Part shown: one piece after another, positions 43,921-53,984 of the stretch
Numbering within the stretch: the stretch's first letter is position 1
How the letters are laid out: each line of letters starts with the position of its first letter
DNA from: Acidiferrobacteraceae bacterium
Lineage (GTDB): Bacteria; Pseudomonadota; Gammaproteobacteria; Arenicellales; UBA868
NCBI GenBank assembly: GCA_002721105.1
Contig: PBJL01000012.1
Span: 19,153-83,152 of the forward strand
Direction: 5' to 3'
Length of the DNA stretch: 64,000 nt
The notes under the pieces: generated by a model
Databases searched by the model: none
Told to the model about the DNA's origin: nothing
What the model saw: only the letters and a program-made list of their open reading frames with translations
Position numbers and translations under genes: made by a program

Positions 43921-45966
43921 TCAAATTCCGGTTGAAATTATCAAACTTCCATATCTATCGACTGATAATACTTGATTCGAATGTATTACAGTCACTGATG
44001 TGCCTTCGTCAATTAAGGCAGGGCCGGCAATACTCCCACCCCTTGCTAATTCTGACCGCTCATAAATTGAAAATTGCATAAATTGTCTATTAACAAAACA
44101 AAAAGCCTGCTTAGAGCTAGATGCTGAAATTTTTAGGTTTGAATTTTCCGGCATCTCAGAAAGCTTCGGTCTAGAAAATTGGCCAATACCTCGAACCCGA
44201 AGATTTACAACCTGTATCGGAGCTTCCATAGTGTGGCCATAACGATTCTGATGTTCTTCAGTAAACACCTCATGAATCAAGGAAAAATCAACCGGCCTTC
44301 CAACACTGATGCCTAACGCATGTTCCTGCCCTAAATAACGCAATTCTAGCTGGCGCATCAATAACACCCTTTTATCGCTAATACCTTGATGAGTTAATGA
44401 TCTCAATGCTTCATTCTCTAATTCAGCAAAGTGTGATTCAAGTTCTTCCAATAAAATATCATCAATCAATGTAACTAATGTAAGAGAGTAATCATCGACA
44501 ATATCGGCATTGAGCATGCCCCAAGCAGAAAATCCACTTGGGACTGGGGGAATAATGACCTTAGAGATTCCTAACTCATACGCAACTAATGGTGCAAGCA
44601 TGGGTCCGGCGCCTCCGAATCCTAGCAAGCTAGACTCTGCCGGATCCTTGCCGCGCTCTACAGTAATCTGTCTGACGGCACCGACCGTTTTAGCCAACAT
44701 AATATCGAAAATACCTGCTGCTACTGCTAACTTCGACATGCTAAGTGGAATCGCCAACTTATTTTCAATTCCAACCTGAGATGCACTCGGATCAAGCTGC
44801 ATGCCGCCAGCTAAAAAGCGTTCGGAATTAATGTAACCGAGAGTCAGAGCGGCGTCTGTAACTGTTGGTTCCTGGCCACCTCTAGCGTAACAAATAGGTC
44901 CAGGTTCCGCACCGGCACTATGAGGTCCCACCTTGAGAATGCCTTCTTCGATCCAAGCAATGGAACCGCCACCAGCGCCAATAGATCGAATATCATAAAC
45001 TGGAATTAAAAGTGGATGATTTTCAATTGTAGCTTCAAAAGCTGTTGCTGGTATGCCATTATCAATTTTACAAACATCAAGCGAAGTCCCGCCAACATCA
45101 AAAGTGATTAAGTTGTCCAAGTCAAGCAGGTCAGCAAAATATTCAGCGCCTGCAATACCCCCTGCCGGGCCAGACATTATGGTGTTAGTCGGTGATAGCT
45201 TGGCGGCATCAGCTGTCATAGCGCCACCACCTGATCGCATAACTAAAAATCGCCCATTGAATTTTTCCTGCGCCAAATCATCCTCTAGCCTTCTCATATA
45301 TCTTTCAAACACAGGTCTTATGTATGCATCTAAAACAGTTGTGCTCGTTCTTTCATACTCACGATGCTCTCGCGCAATGTTGCTAGAAATAGAAATCTTA
45401 GTATCGGGATAGATCTCTCTAATTAAATCAGCAGCCGTATTTTCATCCTCTGGCGAAACATATGAATATAAAAAACAAATTGCAATTGATTCAACACCAT
45501 ATCCCTCTATAAGTGTTTTACTAGCATCTCTGACATCATCTTTACTTAGTATCTGATCCTCCTCACCTCGATGATCACGTCTTCCACCCACGCCAAGAAT
45601 CCGATGTCTAGGAACAAGAGGCTCTGGTCTCTGATATTGGAAGTTATACATATCGGCATCCGGTACATTTGCTCTCCCTATCAGGAAAATGTCGCGAAAT
45701 CCTTTATTAGTGATGATTCCAGTTTTTGCACCCTTTCTTTCTAACAATGAATTTAGTCCTAGCGTGGTTCCGTGGGTAAAGGTATCGATCTGAGATAAAA
45801 GTGGATCTATGTTGCGTAACGCTTTCATTACTCCAACCCATGGTTCTTTAGGAGTAGTTGAAGATTTGTGCAAAGTAAATTCACCCGATTCAGTATCAAG
45901 CCTGATTGCATCCACGAAGGTGCCACCTATATCTACTGCAATGCGGACCGTCTTTCCCTCAGCCAT
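43921..45966 (-). CDS. hyuA: Hydantoinase/5-oxoprolinase A-type subunit
   Basis: 681-residue HyuA protein with an actin-like ATPase fold: RIAVDIGGTFVDAIRLD at the N-terminus, THGTTLGLNSLLERKGA, SGPAGGIAGAEYF, TFDVGGTSLDV and GFGGAGPMLAP. It phosphorylates the ring amide carbonyl before hydrolysis by HyuB. ATG 45966 has a clear GAGGAG 3-8 nt upstream and is preferred over ATG 45981. It sits 62 nt after the double ATPase gene. Substrate class (oxoproline, hydantoin or another cyclic amide) cannot be settled from sequence. Confidence 0.92.
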   Translation of the reverse strand: MAEGKTVRIAVDIGGTFVDAIRLDTESGEFTLHKSSTTPKEPWVGVMKALRNIDPLLSQIDTFTHGTTLGLNSLLERKGAKTGIITNKGFRDIFLIGRANVPDADMYNFQYQRPEPLVPRHRILGVGGRRDHRGEEDQILSKDDVRDASKTLIEGYGVESIAICFLYSYVSPEDENTAADLIREIYPDTKISISSNIAREHREYERTSTTVLDAYIRPVFERYMRRLEDDLAQEKFNGRFLVMRSGGGAMTADAAKLSPTNTIMSGPAGGIAGAEYFADLLDLDNLITFDVGGTSLDVCKIDNGIPATAFEATIENHPLLIPVYDIRSIGAGGGSIAWIEEGILKVGPHSAGAEPGPICYARGGQEPTVTDAALTLGYINSERFLAGGMQLDPSASQVGIENKLAIPLSMSKLAVAAGIFDIMLAKTVGAVRQITVERGKDPAESSLLGFGGAGPMLAPLVAYELGISKVIIPPVPSGFSAWGMLNADIVDDYSLTLVTLIDDILLEELESHFAELENEALRSLTHQGISDKRVLLMRQLELRYLGQEHALGISVGRPVDFSLIHEVFTEEHQNRYGHTMEAPIQVVNLRVRGIGQFSRPKLSEMPENSNLKISASSSKQAFCFVNRQFMQFSIYERSELARGGSIAGPALIDEGTSVTVIHSNQVLSVDRYGSLIISTGI

Positions 45967-46028
45967 ATTCTCCTCTTCCATTCAAAAACGTTACCATTCA
46001 AGGGCAGTCTTCTTTTTCAGTTTTACAT

Positions 46029-48029
46029 CTATGTTGTTGCTTGCCAACAGGCAACTTTATGTCCCTCGCTAACCTCCAATAATTCAGGATTCTGAGAACA
46101 AAGAGAAGTAGAAATTGGGCAACGAGGCAATAAACTGCATCCAACGCCTTCCAGATTCTCTTCGAAATCGCGTTTCAATTTTACAGCATCATCCACCGCT
46201 CTTCCAAGCAAGCGAGGAATTGCGGCGAGAAGTGCTTGAGTGTAGGGATGTGTTGGATCTTTAAATACTCGATTAACTGGACCATCCTCAACAACTCGAC
46301 CAAGATACATAACAATAACACGATCACACAGACCTAACACTGTTGCGAGATCATGAGTGATAAAAATATAAGTACGATCTTTCCGTTCAATTAAGGAACG
46401 AATTAAAAGTAAAACCTGCGCTTGGATAGTTGCATCCAGAGCCGACGTTGGCTCGTCAAAAATAATCAACTCTGGATCCACAACAAGACCTCGAGCGATT
46501 CCGACCCGCTGAGCTTGCCCCCCCGAAAGTTCTCGTGGAAATCTTTTTTTAAAGCCTTGGTCAAGGCTGACCTTATTCATAATATTTTCAACTGAGATTC
46601 TCTTATCATCCCGACTTACTTTTTTTAATCTAAGGGGATCGGTGATGATCTCATCCACTGGCAATCTTGGATTAAGCGAATCCAAAGCGTCTTGGAACAC
46701 CAACTGCATATGTCGCCGCAAACGCCTCAGTTCAGCTCGATTCTTGTTTTTTAAATTGGAGCCTCTAAACCAAACTTCTCCTTCTAGAGGCGAAATTAAC
46801 CCCATTATGGTTCGAGCAAGAGTGCTTTTTCCACAACCACTTTCACCCACAATGCCAACTACCTCGCCACGATTAAAGGTAAGATTGATGTCGCGCAAAA
46901 CTGTTTGAGAAAAGCTATGCGTTCTCGATTGATAACCAACTCGAATATTCTCGAGCCGTATTATAGGATCACTATAATCCTTTCTTTTCGTTGTTGAATC
47001 GACTGGTTTTTGAGTGAATTGGTATGCATGATTATGATCATAATTATAATTCTTTTTCCTGGTGAACTCAGATGGATGAAAACACCTAACTTCTCTCTTT
47101 TGGTCTCGAATAACTGTAGGGGGTATCTCTGCCTCACATTCATGATCAGAAAATTTACATCGAGGCAAAAATGGACAAGATTCTGGAATAGCAACTAGTT
47201 GGGGCATGACTCCAGCCAAGGGCAGAGAATGGGTGATCTCCCTGTCTAATTGAGGCACAGCATCGATCAAGGAACGAGTATAAGGGTGCATGGGATTCTG
47301 AACTATGTCTAGAGTTGATCCGGCCTCTACCAACACTCCCGCATAAAGAACTAGTAGGCGATCACAAATTGAAGCAATAGCGGCAATATCATGCGAAATC
47401 ACCAAAACTTGCCGATGATCGCGATCAGCCATTTCTCGGAATAAATCCAATATTTCCCTTGTCAACGTAACATCTAATCCGGTTGTTGGTTCATCAGCTA
47501 ATAAAACAGATGATTGGCAGGCAAGAGCCAATGCAATCATGGCACGTTGACACATCCCACCGGATAATTCATGAGGAAACGATTTATACATACGCTCTGG
47601 ATCACGAATACCAACACGTCGTAAAAGCTCATAGACATCATCAGACATCTTTCTATTTGATAAATTTTGATGCTTACCAAGACGATCGGCGATTTGTTTT
47701 CCGATTGTTCGGGTAGGACTCAGCGCTAATCGTGGATTTTGAAAACATAGCGCCGCATTAACCTTATTATTTAAATCCGTATGTTCTGTTCTACTCGCCA
47801 ACAAATCTATACCATCCATAAATATACTTCCCGAAATATCGGCATTATTCGGCAGTTGATTCGCAATCGCGCGCGCAATCATACTTTTTCCAGCGCCGCT
47901 CTCACCCACTAACCCGACCACTTCACCAGGTGAAACTTTGAAGCTGACGTCAGTTAAAGCTACGACCTTACCGTGTGATCCAGTAAGGGATACTGAAAGA
48001 CTGTTTACATGTAATTCAGTTTCCGTCAT
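46029..48029 (-). CDS. Dipeptide-type ABC transporter, two ATPase domains in one chain
   Basis: 666 residues joining the DppD-like and DppF-like ATPases. Domain 1 has Walker A GESGAGKS, signature LSGGMCQR and ends in the oligopeptide-transporter Cys motif (CPFLPRCKFSDHEC). Domain 2 has GESGCGKS, LSGGQAQR, Walker B LIIFDEPTSALD and a second Cys motif (CSLLPRCPISTSLC). The linker (about 325-350) is Asn/His/Tyr-rich. Such fusions (as in GsiA) are common in glutathione or peptide importers. The start overlaps the permease gene by 4 nt. Confidence 0.92.
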   Translation of the reverse strand: MTETELHVNSLSVSLTGSHGKVVALTDVSFKVSPGEVVGLVGESGAGKSMIARAIANQLPNNADISGSIFMDGIDLLASRTEHTDLNNKVNAALCFQNPRLALSPTRTIGKQIADRLGKHQNLSNRKMSDDVYELLRRVGIRDPERMYKSFPHELSGGMCQRAMIALALACQSSVLLADEPTTGLDVTLTREILDLFREMADRDHRQVLVISHDIAAIASICDRLLVLYAGVLVEAGSTLDIVQNPMHPYTRSLIDAVPQLDREITHSLPLAGVMPQLVAIPESCPFLPRCKFSDHECEAEIPPTVIRDQKREVRCFHPSEFTRKKNYNYDHNHAYQFTQKPVDSTTKRKDYSDPIIRLENIRVGYQSRTHSFSQTVLRDINLTFNRGEVVGIVGESGCGKSTLARTIMGLISPLEGEVWFRGSNLKNKNRAELRRLRRHMQLVFQDALDSLNPRLPVDEIITDPLRLKKVSRDDKRISVENIMNKVSLDQGFKKRFPRELSGGQAQRVGIARGLVVDPELIIFDEPTSALDATIQAQVLLLIRSLIERKDRTYIFITHDLATVLGLCDRVIVMYLGRVVEDGPVNRVFKDPTHPYTQALLAAIPRLLGRAVDDAVKLKRDFEENLEGVGCSLLPRCPISTSLCSQNPELLEVSEGHKVACWQATT

Positions 48030-48871
48030 TGTCTTTGATTACTCCTTTCCAAAAAACCCTCTCCAATTAAATTGAAGCCTAAGACGCTAAGAAAAAGTAC
48101 TAATCCAGGAAATACTGACGTCCACCATCGTCCGCCCACTACATCAGCCGCGCCTGTGCTAATCATTGAGCCCCATTCTGCTTCTGGAATCGGAACACCC
48201 AAGCCCAAGAATGATAGGCCAGCTAAAGTTAGCATCGCCCAACCACAGTTCAATGGCGCAATAACTAACAAAGGACGTAAAGAATTCGGCAATAAATGCC
48301 TAAACAGTATTCGCATCATATTATTGCCAGCACATTCGGCCGCTTCGATGAACATTCTTTCTCGGACCGCTCGAACTTCACTTCGCATTAAACGTATATA
48401 AGCTGGAGTAAAAACAAGCCCAATAGCCAATACAAGATGTATAAAATCTCGACCAAACATCGCTGATACAGTCAAGGCTAATATGAAAGGCGGGAATGCT
48501 TGCAAAATATCAGTAAAACGCATTGCAATAGACTCAACCCAACCTCCGATATAACCAACGACCGCTCCAATCAAGCCACCAAGACAAACAGCAATAAGAA
48601 CCGATGCTATGCCAATGCTAAGGTCGAGACGGGCTCCATGAGCAATACGACTCCAAACATCCATACCGTTGCCGTCAGTGCCAAACCAGTGTTTAGAACT
48701 AGGTTCCGCTAAAAATGCCGAGAAATCTATTTCCGTTGGACTCCAAAGGGTAATCCATGGTGCGAAGATCGAAATCAACAACATTAATAATATAATCAAG
48801 CCACCAACTAAAATCAGCTTCTCACCAGGGATCTTTTTTCTCGTTATCGCTGATAATCCGAGCTGGTACAT
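48026..48871 (-). CDS. Dipeptide-type ABC permease (DppC-like)
   Basis: 281-residue permease with a cytoplasmic N-terminus, first helix near residue 20, the periplasmic segment AEPSSKHWFGTDGNGMDVWSR typical of DppC, and the EAA loop EAAECAGNNMMRILFRHLLPN. The frame extends further upstream into the preceding permease gene, but ATG 48871 overlaps its stop by 1 nt (TGATG) and has GAGGG upstream, so I use it. Coupled to both neighbours. Confidence 0.9.
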   Translation of the reverse strand: MYQLGLSAITRKKIPGEKLILVGGLIILLMLLISIFAPWITLWSPTEIDFSAFLAEPSSKHWFGTDGNGMDVWSRIAHGARLDLSIGIASVLIAVCLGGLIGAVVGYIGGWVESIAMRFTDILQAFPPFILALTVSAMFGRDFIHLVLAIGLVFTPAYIRLMRSEVRAVRERMFIEAAECAGNNMMRILFRHLLPNSLRPLLVIAPLNCGWAMLTLAGLSFLGLGVPIPEAEWGSMISTGAADVVGGRWWTSVFPGLVLFLSVLGFNLIGEGFLERSNQRQ

Positions 48872-49890
48872 CAGACCCTCACCCTTGGATCTAATACCGC
48901 TTGTAAAATGTCGGCTATTAAAAAAATAATTACATAGAATAAGGCTGTAACTAAAACGAAACCCTGAATAACTGGATAATCCCGAAGTAAAAGCCCTCGC
49001 AAAGCCCACTGTCCAAACCCCTGCCATGAGAAAACATACTCGATCAATACACTGCCACCGATGAGGTTCCCAAAGATGAGTCCCGCCAATACTGGTAGTG
49101 GAATAATTGATTCACGAAACACATACTTCCAAAAAAGTTCGCCTGATTTCATGCCATGAGCTACCGCACAACGATACCCAGGTGAACCCATAACTTCCAA
49201 TGCTGATGCCCTAACCGAGCGCATCATTGGTGCAGCACCAACAATACCAAGAGTTATAACGGGAAGAATAAGATGGCTAAATGCTGAACGATAAGCTTGC
49301 CAATTTCCAGTGATAAGAGCATCTAATGTAAGAAAACCAGTAATCGGTTGAAATCCCAGATTACTATCAATTCTACCGATTGGTGCCGGAGCCCAATCAA
49401 GCCATCCAAAAAACACCAAAATTAGGACTAATGCAAACCAAAATTCAGGTAATGAGTTGCCAATAAGAACCACTAATCGAGACGTATGGTCTGCCGATTT
49501 TCCGACCTTAGCTGCACTCAGAAACCCAAGAAAAAGCGATAGGATTAATGCAAAAAGAAACCCATAACCAATAAGCTCCAAGGTCCTCGGAAGTCTTTCA
49601 CGAATTTGCTCAAAAACCGGACGATTAGTCTGGATTGATGTGCCGAAATCACCCTGCAACACTCCTTTCATATAGTCCAAATACTGGGTTCCAATGGACT
49701 TATCAAGCCCATACCGCACCCTCATTCTTTGAATATCCTCAGCAGTAGCTGTTTCAGGAACTATTGAAAGAATAGGATCCCCAGGTAATACACGAATTAA
49801 GGCAAAACACAGCACACTGACCCCGATCAAAACCGGGATCAGTCGCTGTAAACGCTTCAGAATCAGTGCGATAACACGCACACTACCCAA
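48871..49890 (-). CDS. Dipeptide-type ABC permease (DppB-like)
   Basis: 339-residue permease with six helices and the DppB hallmark N-terminal segment (RLIPVLIGVSVLCFALIRVL, then PGDPI). The EAA-like loop reads AHGMKSGELFWKYVFRESIIP. The long frame begins with a TTG at 49890; a GTG at 49881 (VRVIALILKR) is an equally plausible start. The gene begins 24 nt after the binding-protein stop. Confidence 0.9.
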   Translation of the reverse strand: MGSVRVIALILKRLQRLIPVLIGVSVLCFALIRVLPGDPILSIVPETATAEDIQRMRVRYGLDKSIGTQYLDYMKGVLQGDFGTSIQTNRPVFEQIRERLPRTLELIGYGFLFALILSLFLGFLSAAKVGKSADHTSRLVVLIGNSLPEFWFALVLILVFFGWLDWAPAPIGRIDSNLGFQPITGFLTLDALITGNWQAYRSAFSHLILPVITLGIVGAAPMMRSVRASALEVMGSPGYRCAVAHGMKSGELFWKYVFRESIIPLPVLAGLIFGNLIGGSVLIEYVFSWQGFGQWALRGLLLRDYPVIQGFVLVTALFYVIIFLIADILQAVLDPRVRV

Positions 49891-49914
49891 CTTAATTTCT
49901 TTTAAGTCAAATAA

Positions 49915-51525
49915 CTACATTGAGAGGTATTCGAGTCTGAATAAGCCATCCACTGGCTGCACCCAATTCGATACCCTCGAGGAAACAGGTAAGTCAAAAT
50001 TGGGCTGTGCCAATACAAGCCAGGGGACATCATTAGCAAGAATACCCTGCAACTCTTCAAACAAGACCGCGCGAGCAGAGTCATCTGCTAAGCTATTTAG
50101 TTCAAGAAAAATTTCTTGTACTCTAGCGTTATCATAACCCGCATAATTCAAAAATCCGCCGGGCGTCAAACTGGTAGCAAGCAGATACTCAATATCATTC
50201 ACCCACATTTGACCACTCGCAATTTGTAGTGGTATAGATTTCTCAGTGCGGCGCTGAAACAGAGTTCCGGGATCTAGCGCACTAATATTGAGCGTAACGC
50301 CGATTTCCTTAAAAGAACTGCCAACAATAACAGCCATACGTTCTTGTTCCACATCTCCAGCCATTATTACGATTTCAACTTCGAAACCATTTTCGTGTCC
50401 AGTCTCAGCTAGAAGAGCACGAGCTTTATCGAGATCATATTGGAATGGATAGCCGCCTGACGAATGCCCCGGCATGTCAAGAGGCACTGGACTAGTCGAT
50501 CGACGAGCGTTTCCATTAAATACGTTGTCGATAATGGCATCATATGGAACAGCATGCGCTAAGGCCTGACGCACCTTCGGATTATCTAATGGTGGAACGG
50601 TTGCAGACATCGGCATAAAAACCCACTCATTACTTGGGCTTGATATGACACTAATGCCGGATTTGTCCCGAAGATCATCGATATCACGTCTAGACAAGCC
50701 GATTCCAATATCAACCTCACCTTTCTCAAGAAGTAAGCGTCGGTTGGCGGCAGATGGCACAACTTGAAGCCGAACCCGCTTTACTCTTGGCTGATCTAAA
50801 GGATAATTCGGATTCGCCTCGAGCACAATTTCCTGGCCTGGGTTGTAGGACGCAACATTATAAGCGCCTCCATGTTGCGGATTTTTTGTGGTCCACTCGA
50901 TGGCCCAGGGATCGTCGGTTGTCGCATGATTCTTTAACTCTTCTGAGTCAAAAACATATAAACAAATGACTTGTATGTGAGATGACAGACTGCTAGGCTG
51001 AGACTGCGTGAAACGCACGGTGTAATCATCAACTACCTCTACCTGATCCGACTCAGTCAAGCCAATCATCCGATAGATACCAGCGACGTTTGCTTGAGCA
51101 GCAAATGCACGATCCTTAGACCATTTTACATCGTGGGCGGTCAGCGGATTTCCACTCGGAAAACTAATGCCCTTTCTGATCTTCAAAGTCCACACTTGAC
51201 CGGCTGCATCACTTTCCCATGATTCAGCAAACACAGGGATAATGCTGTCAGTGTCCATAACCAAAGAGCTGCCTGAAGCCTTGACGCCGTAGTTGATCAT
51301 ATATGGGTAACAGTTCTTAAACAGAGCTAACCCTACGAGATCAAACGCCAGGTAATCCTGATCCCAACCGCCGGTATCAGCAGGTATTGCAACCACTAGC
51401 TCATCATGACCATCAGCAAACGCAGTCTCTGATGTTACAGCCATCAACAACCCAGCATTTGCGCTTAGTTGCAAAAACTGTCGCCGATTTAGGCCTTCTT
51501 TGAGCGAAAATAAATCTTTTTTCAC
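49915..51525 (-). CDS. Family 5 extracellular solute-binding protein, Tat-type signal
   Basis: 536-residue receptor of the dipeptide/nickel/glutathione binding family. It starts at GTG 51525 with a textbook AAAAGGAGG. The signal sequence contains LNRRQFLQLSANAG, a Tat-like twin arginine, and ends near TAFA-DG. The mature domain has the family blocks AESWESDAAGQVWTLKIRKG, NPKVRQALAHAVPYDAI and DLDKARALLAE. First gene of binding protein-DppB-DppC-ATPase-HyuA-HyuB. The coupling to a cyclic-amide hydrolase suggests the imported ligand is a pyroglutamyl or hydantoin-like compound. Confidence 0.9.
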   Translation of the reverse strand: MKKDLFSLKEGLNRRQFLQLSANAGLLMAVTSETAFADGHDELVVAIPADTGGWDQDYLAFDLVGLALFKNCYPYMINYGVKASGSSLVMDTDSIIPVFAESWESDAAGQVWTLKIRKGISFPSGNPLTAHDVKWSKDRAFAAQANVAGIYRMIGLTESDQVEVVDDYTVRFTQSQPSSLSSHIQVICLYVFDSEELKNHATTDDPWAIEWTTKNPQHGGAYNVASYNPGQEIVLEANPNYPLDQPRVKRVRLQVVPSAANRRLLLEKGEVDIGIGLSRRDIDDLRDKSGISVISSPSNEWVFMPMSATVPPLDNPKVRQALAHAVPYDAIIDNVFNGNARRSTSPVPLDMPGHSSGGYPFQYDLDKARALLAETGHENGFEVEIVIMAGDVEQERMAVIVGSSFKEIGVTLNISALDPGTLFQRRTEKSIPLQIASGQMWVNDIEYLLATSLTPGGFLNYAGYDNARVQEIFLELNSLADDSARAVLFEELQGILANDVPWLVLAQPNFDLPVSSRVSNWVQPVDGLFRLEYLSM

Positions 51526-51750
51526 AGCTTTCCTCCTTTTTGCATCTTATAATAAGATATTGGGCAGACAATCAATTGAGTTACGTAGTTAGTAATGTCT
51601 GTTAACTACATATTATCCAAGTTCCTGAAGAAAAATAGAACAATAATTGTGTAACGATTTTATAACTACCAATATATAATTATATTATTTCTAGATCTAC
51701 CAGTTAAAATATTGTTTTTATTGATAATTTAAGATTTTACAAATAAATAT

Positions 51751-52911
51751 ATGGCCATTAATATCACATCTGATTTTGACGGAGGCAGCATACACTGCTC
51801 AAAAGTAGAGTCGCCGGATGAAATCCTGCTAGAGCTTGCAGCCGATCCGGTGGGCGGCGAACTATATTGGTTCTACTTTCGCCTAACCGGTGCCCGAAAC
51901 GAAATCTGTCGAATCCAACTACTCAATGCAGGCGATGCCTTTAGGCTAGACGAACGAAAAAACACTGACATTCCAGGCCCCTGGATTGATTATTCAGCTT
52001 GTGCATCTTACGACCGAATAAAATGGTTTCGGGTTCCCACTACATTCAAAAATGGTGTTATAGAAATTAACTATAAACCGACTAGCGATGCGATCTATTT
52101 TGCTAGTTTCGCCCCATATACAAGAGATCAGCATTCCAATCTAATATCAACAGTTCTAATCTCTCCACAAGCATCTCTAGAAGTTTTGGGATTAACAAAA
52201 AATGGTCATGAGATTGAACTTATAACTGTCGGAAAGCACGACAAACAAAAAAAATCCTGTTGGATATGTGCTAGACAACATCCATCTGAAACGATGGCTC
52301 AATGGTTTTCTGAGGGCTTGCTACTGAGGCTAATAGATGAAGAAGATCCACTCGTTAAAAAAATTCTTGATGAGGCAACCTTTTTCATTGTCCCATGTAT
52401 GAATCCCGACGGCGCATGGGATGGTCGAACTCGCAGAAATGGATCATATGTGGATCTAAACCGGGAGTGGGTTAATCCAAGTTTTGAGGAGAGTCCAGAG
52501 GTTCTATTAGTTCAAAAAAAGATGAGCGAAACTGGCGTCGATTTTTTTATGGATATTCATGGAGAAGAAGAACTTCCATACGTATTTTTAGGTGGGCCTC
52601 TTGAGGTGCCATCGGTGACCGACCGAATGATAAGAAATTTTCGAAAATTTCAGGATGGACTTCAAATGGCAAATCCCGACTATAAAAGAGGTTACGAATA
52701 CCCTGGCGGCCCCCCTCAAAATCCTGACCTAAGAATGGCATGGAATTATATCGGTGAAAAATACCAATGTTTAAGTATTCTTGTGGAACAACCATTCAAA
52801 GATACAGAGCACTCTAAAAATGAACTCACGGGATGGTCATCAGATCGTAGCAAAAAACTAGGGGCTGCAAGCTTAACAGCGTTGAATTCGGTATTAGGTG
52901 ACCTACGCTAA
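51751..52911 (+). CDS. M14-family zinc carboxypeptidase, cytosolic (CCP/Nna1-like) type
   Basis: 386 residues with an N-terminal beta-sandwich domain (about 1-130), the usual partner of cytosolic carboxypeptidases, then the M14 domain. Zinc ligands H177 and E180 (ARQHPSET) and H270 (DIHGEE), substrate-binding NPDG and LNREW, and catalytic E346 (ILVEQPF) are visible. There is no signal peptide, so it acts in the cytoplasm. It is divergent from the peptide-type ABC/hydantoinase operon across a 225-nt AT-rich gap and may process what that system imports. Eukaryotic relatives remove glutamates; the bacterial substrate is unknown. Confidence 0.88.
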   Translation: MAINITSDFDGGSIHCSKVESPDEILLELAADPVGGELYWFYFRLTGARNEICRIQLLNAGDAFRLDERKNTDIPGPWIDYSACASYDRIKWFRVPTTFKNGVIEINYKPTSDAIYFASFAPYTRDQHSNLISTVLISPQASLEVLGLTKNGHEIELITVGKHDKQKKSCWICARQHPSETMAQWFSEGLLLRLIDEEDPLVKKILDEATFFIVPCMNPDGAWDGRTRRNGSYVDLNREWVNPSFEESPEVLLVQKKMSETGVDFFMDIHGEEELPYVFLGGPLEVPSVTDRMIRNFRKFQDGLQMANPDYKRGYEYPGGPPQNPDLRMAWNYIGEKYQCLSILVEQPFKDTEHSKNELTGWSSDRSKKLGAASLTALNSVLGDLR

Positions 52912-52918
52912 ACGAAAT

Positions 52919-53953
52919 CTAAAGGTTGCTTTGGTTATATTTCATAATTGATCCATGGCGCCCCTCTCGGTCACTCTCGAGGCCATACACAGGACCATTG
53001 GGACCCTTGCTTTCATTAAGTATTATCTCAATCAATGCATGGTCTTCTGAATCAAGCTCGAAGTCATAAACGGAAAGAGTATCTGTCAATCTATCCGCAC
53101 TGCGAGACCCAATGATTGCTGCTGCTACTTGAGGTTGTTCAAGAACATATCGAGTAGCAATCGCACTTATTGAACAACGATGCTTTTTTGCGCACTTCTC
53201 TAGATTTAAAAGTAAATTTTGGAATAAACCCCAACCTCCAAATTCATCAATAATAAGACGATATTTAATTAAAGAACGATTTTCGAATGTGAAGCCTGGA
53301 TCTGGTACTCCTAACCAAGATTCATTAAGGAACCCACCCGCAAGTGTGCCATAACATAACAACTTGGCATCATTCTTTTCGCACCAAGCGATCAGGTTCT
53401 TTTTTGGGCGCTGATCCAAAACTGAGTATTGTACTTGTGCAGATACAATTTCCATCCCCGCATCTACAAATAATTCCACATCTGCAGCATCCCAATTAGT
53501 AATACCTAGATGAAGAATTTTCCCTTTCTCTTGTAAACGCTTTAACGAGGACATAACGGTTACTGGTGAACCAATAGATAAGTCCCACCAAAAAAACTGA
53601 ACGAGATGCAATTGTTCAACTTTTAAACGACTTAGTGACCTATCAATAATTCTTTCTACGTAAATTTCATCGCAAGTACTCAACTCATTAAAGTCCGGTA
53701 CAAATTTTGTATGTATCTTTATTTGTCTTGCGATCTCATCACCATATCTTTTCCGGATATTAGCAACAAACTCGCCAAGCATGGTCTCGACTCCATCATA
53801 GATATCAGCACAATCGAAAGTATTGACACCAGCAAAAAAAAATTTTTCGAAATCTTCAATTGCACAACTTCGATCAATTGGGCCATGCCCCCCAGCTAGC
53901 TGCCATCCACCATTAATGACTCTAGAAATGCTGTAATCGCGCCGCAATGACAT
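52919..53953 (-). CDS. Aldo/keto reductase-family protein lacking the catalytic His
   Basis: 344 residues with an AKR barrel: GGWQLAGGHG, FDCADIYDG, the Lys in HTKF and the C-terminal AAIIGSRSADRL that binds NADPH. Of the catalytic tetrad, D47, Y52 and K83 are present, but the His in the usual QFHWW position is F121 (QFFWWD, codon TTT). Activity may be altered. The start is ATG 53953, or ATG 54004, which would overlap the upstream gene by 20 nt. The frame stays open further upstream but that part belongs to the preceding gene. It converges with the carboxypeptidase gene, 7 nt apart. Confidence 0.82.
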   Translation of the reverse strand: MSLRRDYSISRVINGGWQLAGGHGPIDRSCAIEDFEKFFFAGVNTFDCADIYDGVETMLGEFVANIRKRYGDEIARQIKIHTKFVPDFNELSTCDEIYVERIIDRSLSRLKVEQLHLVQFFWWDLSIGSPVTVMSSLKRLQEKGKILHLGITNWDAADVELFVDAGMEIVSAQVQYSVLDQRPKKNLIAWCEKNDAKLLCYGTLAGGFLNESWLGVPDPGFTFENRSLIKYRLIIDEFGGWGLFQNLLLNLEKCAKKHRCSISAIATRYVLEQPQVAAAIIGSRSADRLTDTLSVYDFELDSEDHALIEIILNESKGPNGPVYGLESDREGRHGSIMKYNQSNL

Positions 53954-53984
53954 AGTTTTACTTCGGTTACCGAGTGACCCGTTA

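Noticed and set aside
48872..49027. 52-residue N-terminal extension of the DppC-like permease
   Set aside because: It lies wholly within the DppB-like gene; ATG 48871 with TGATG coupling and upstream GAGGG is the better start.
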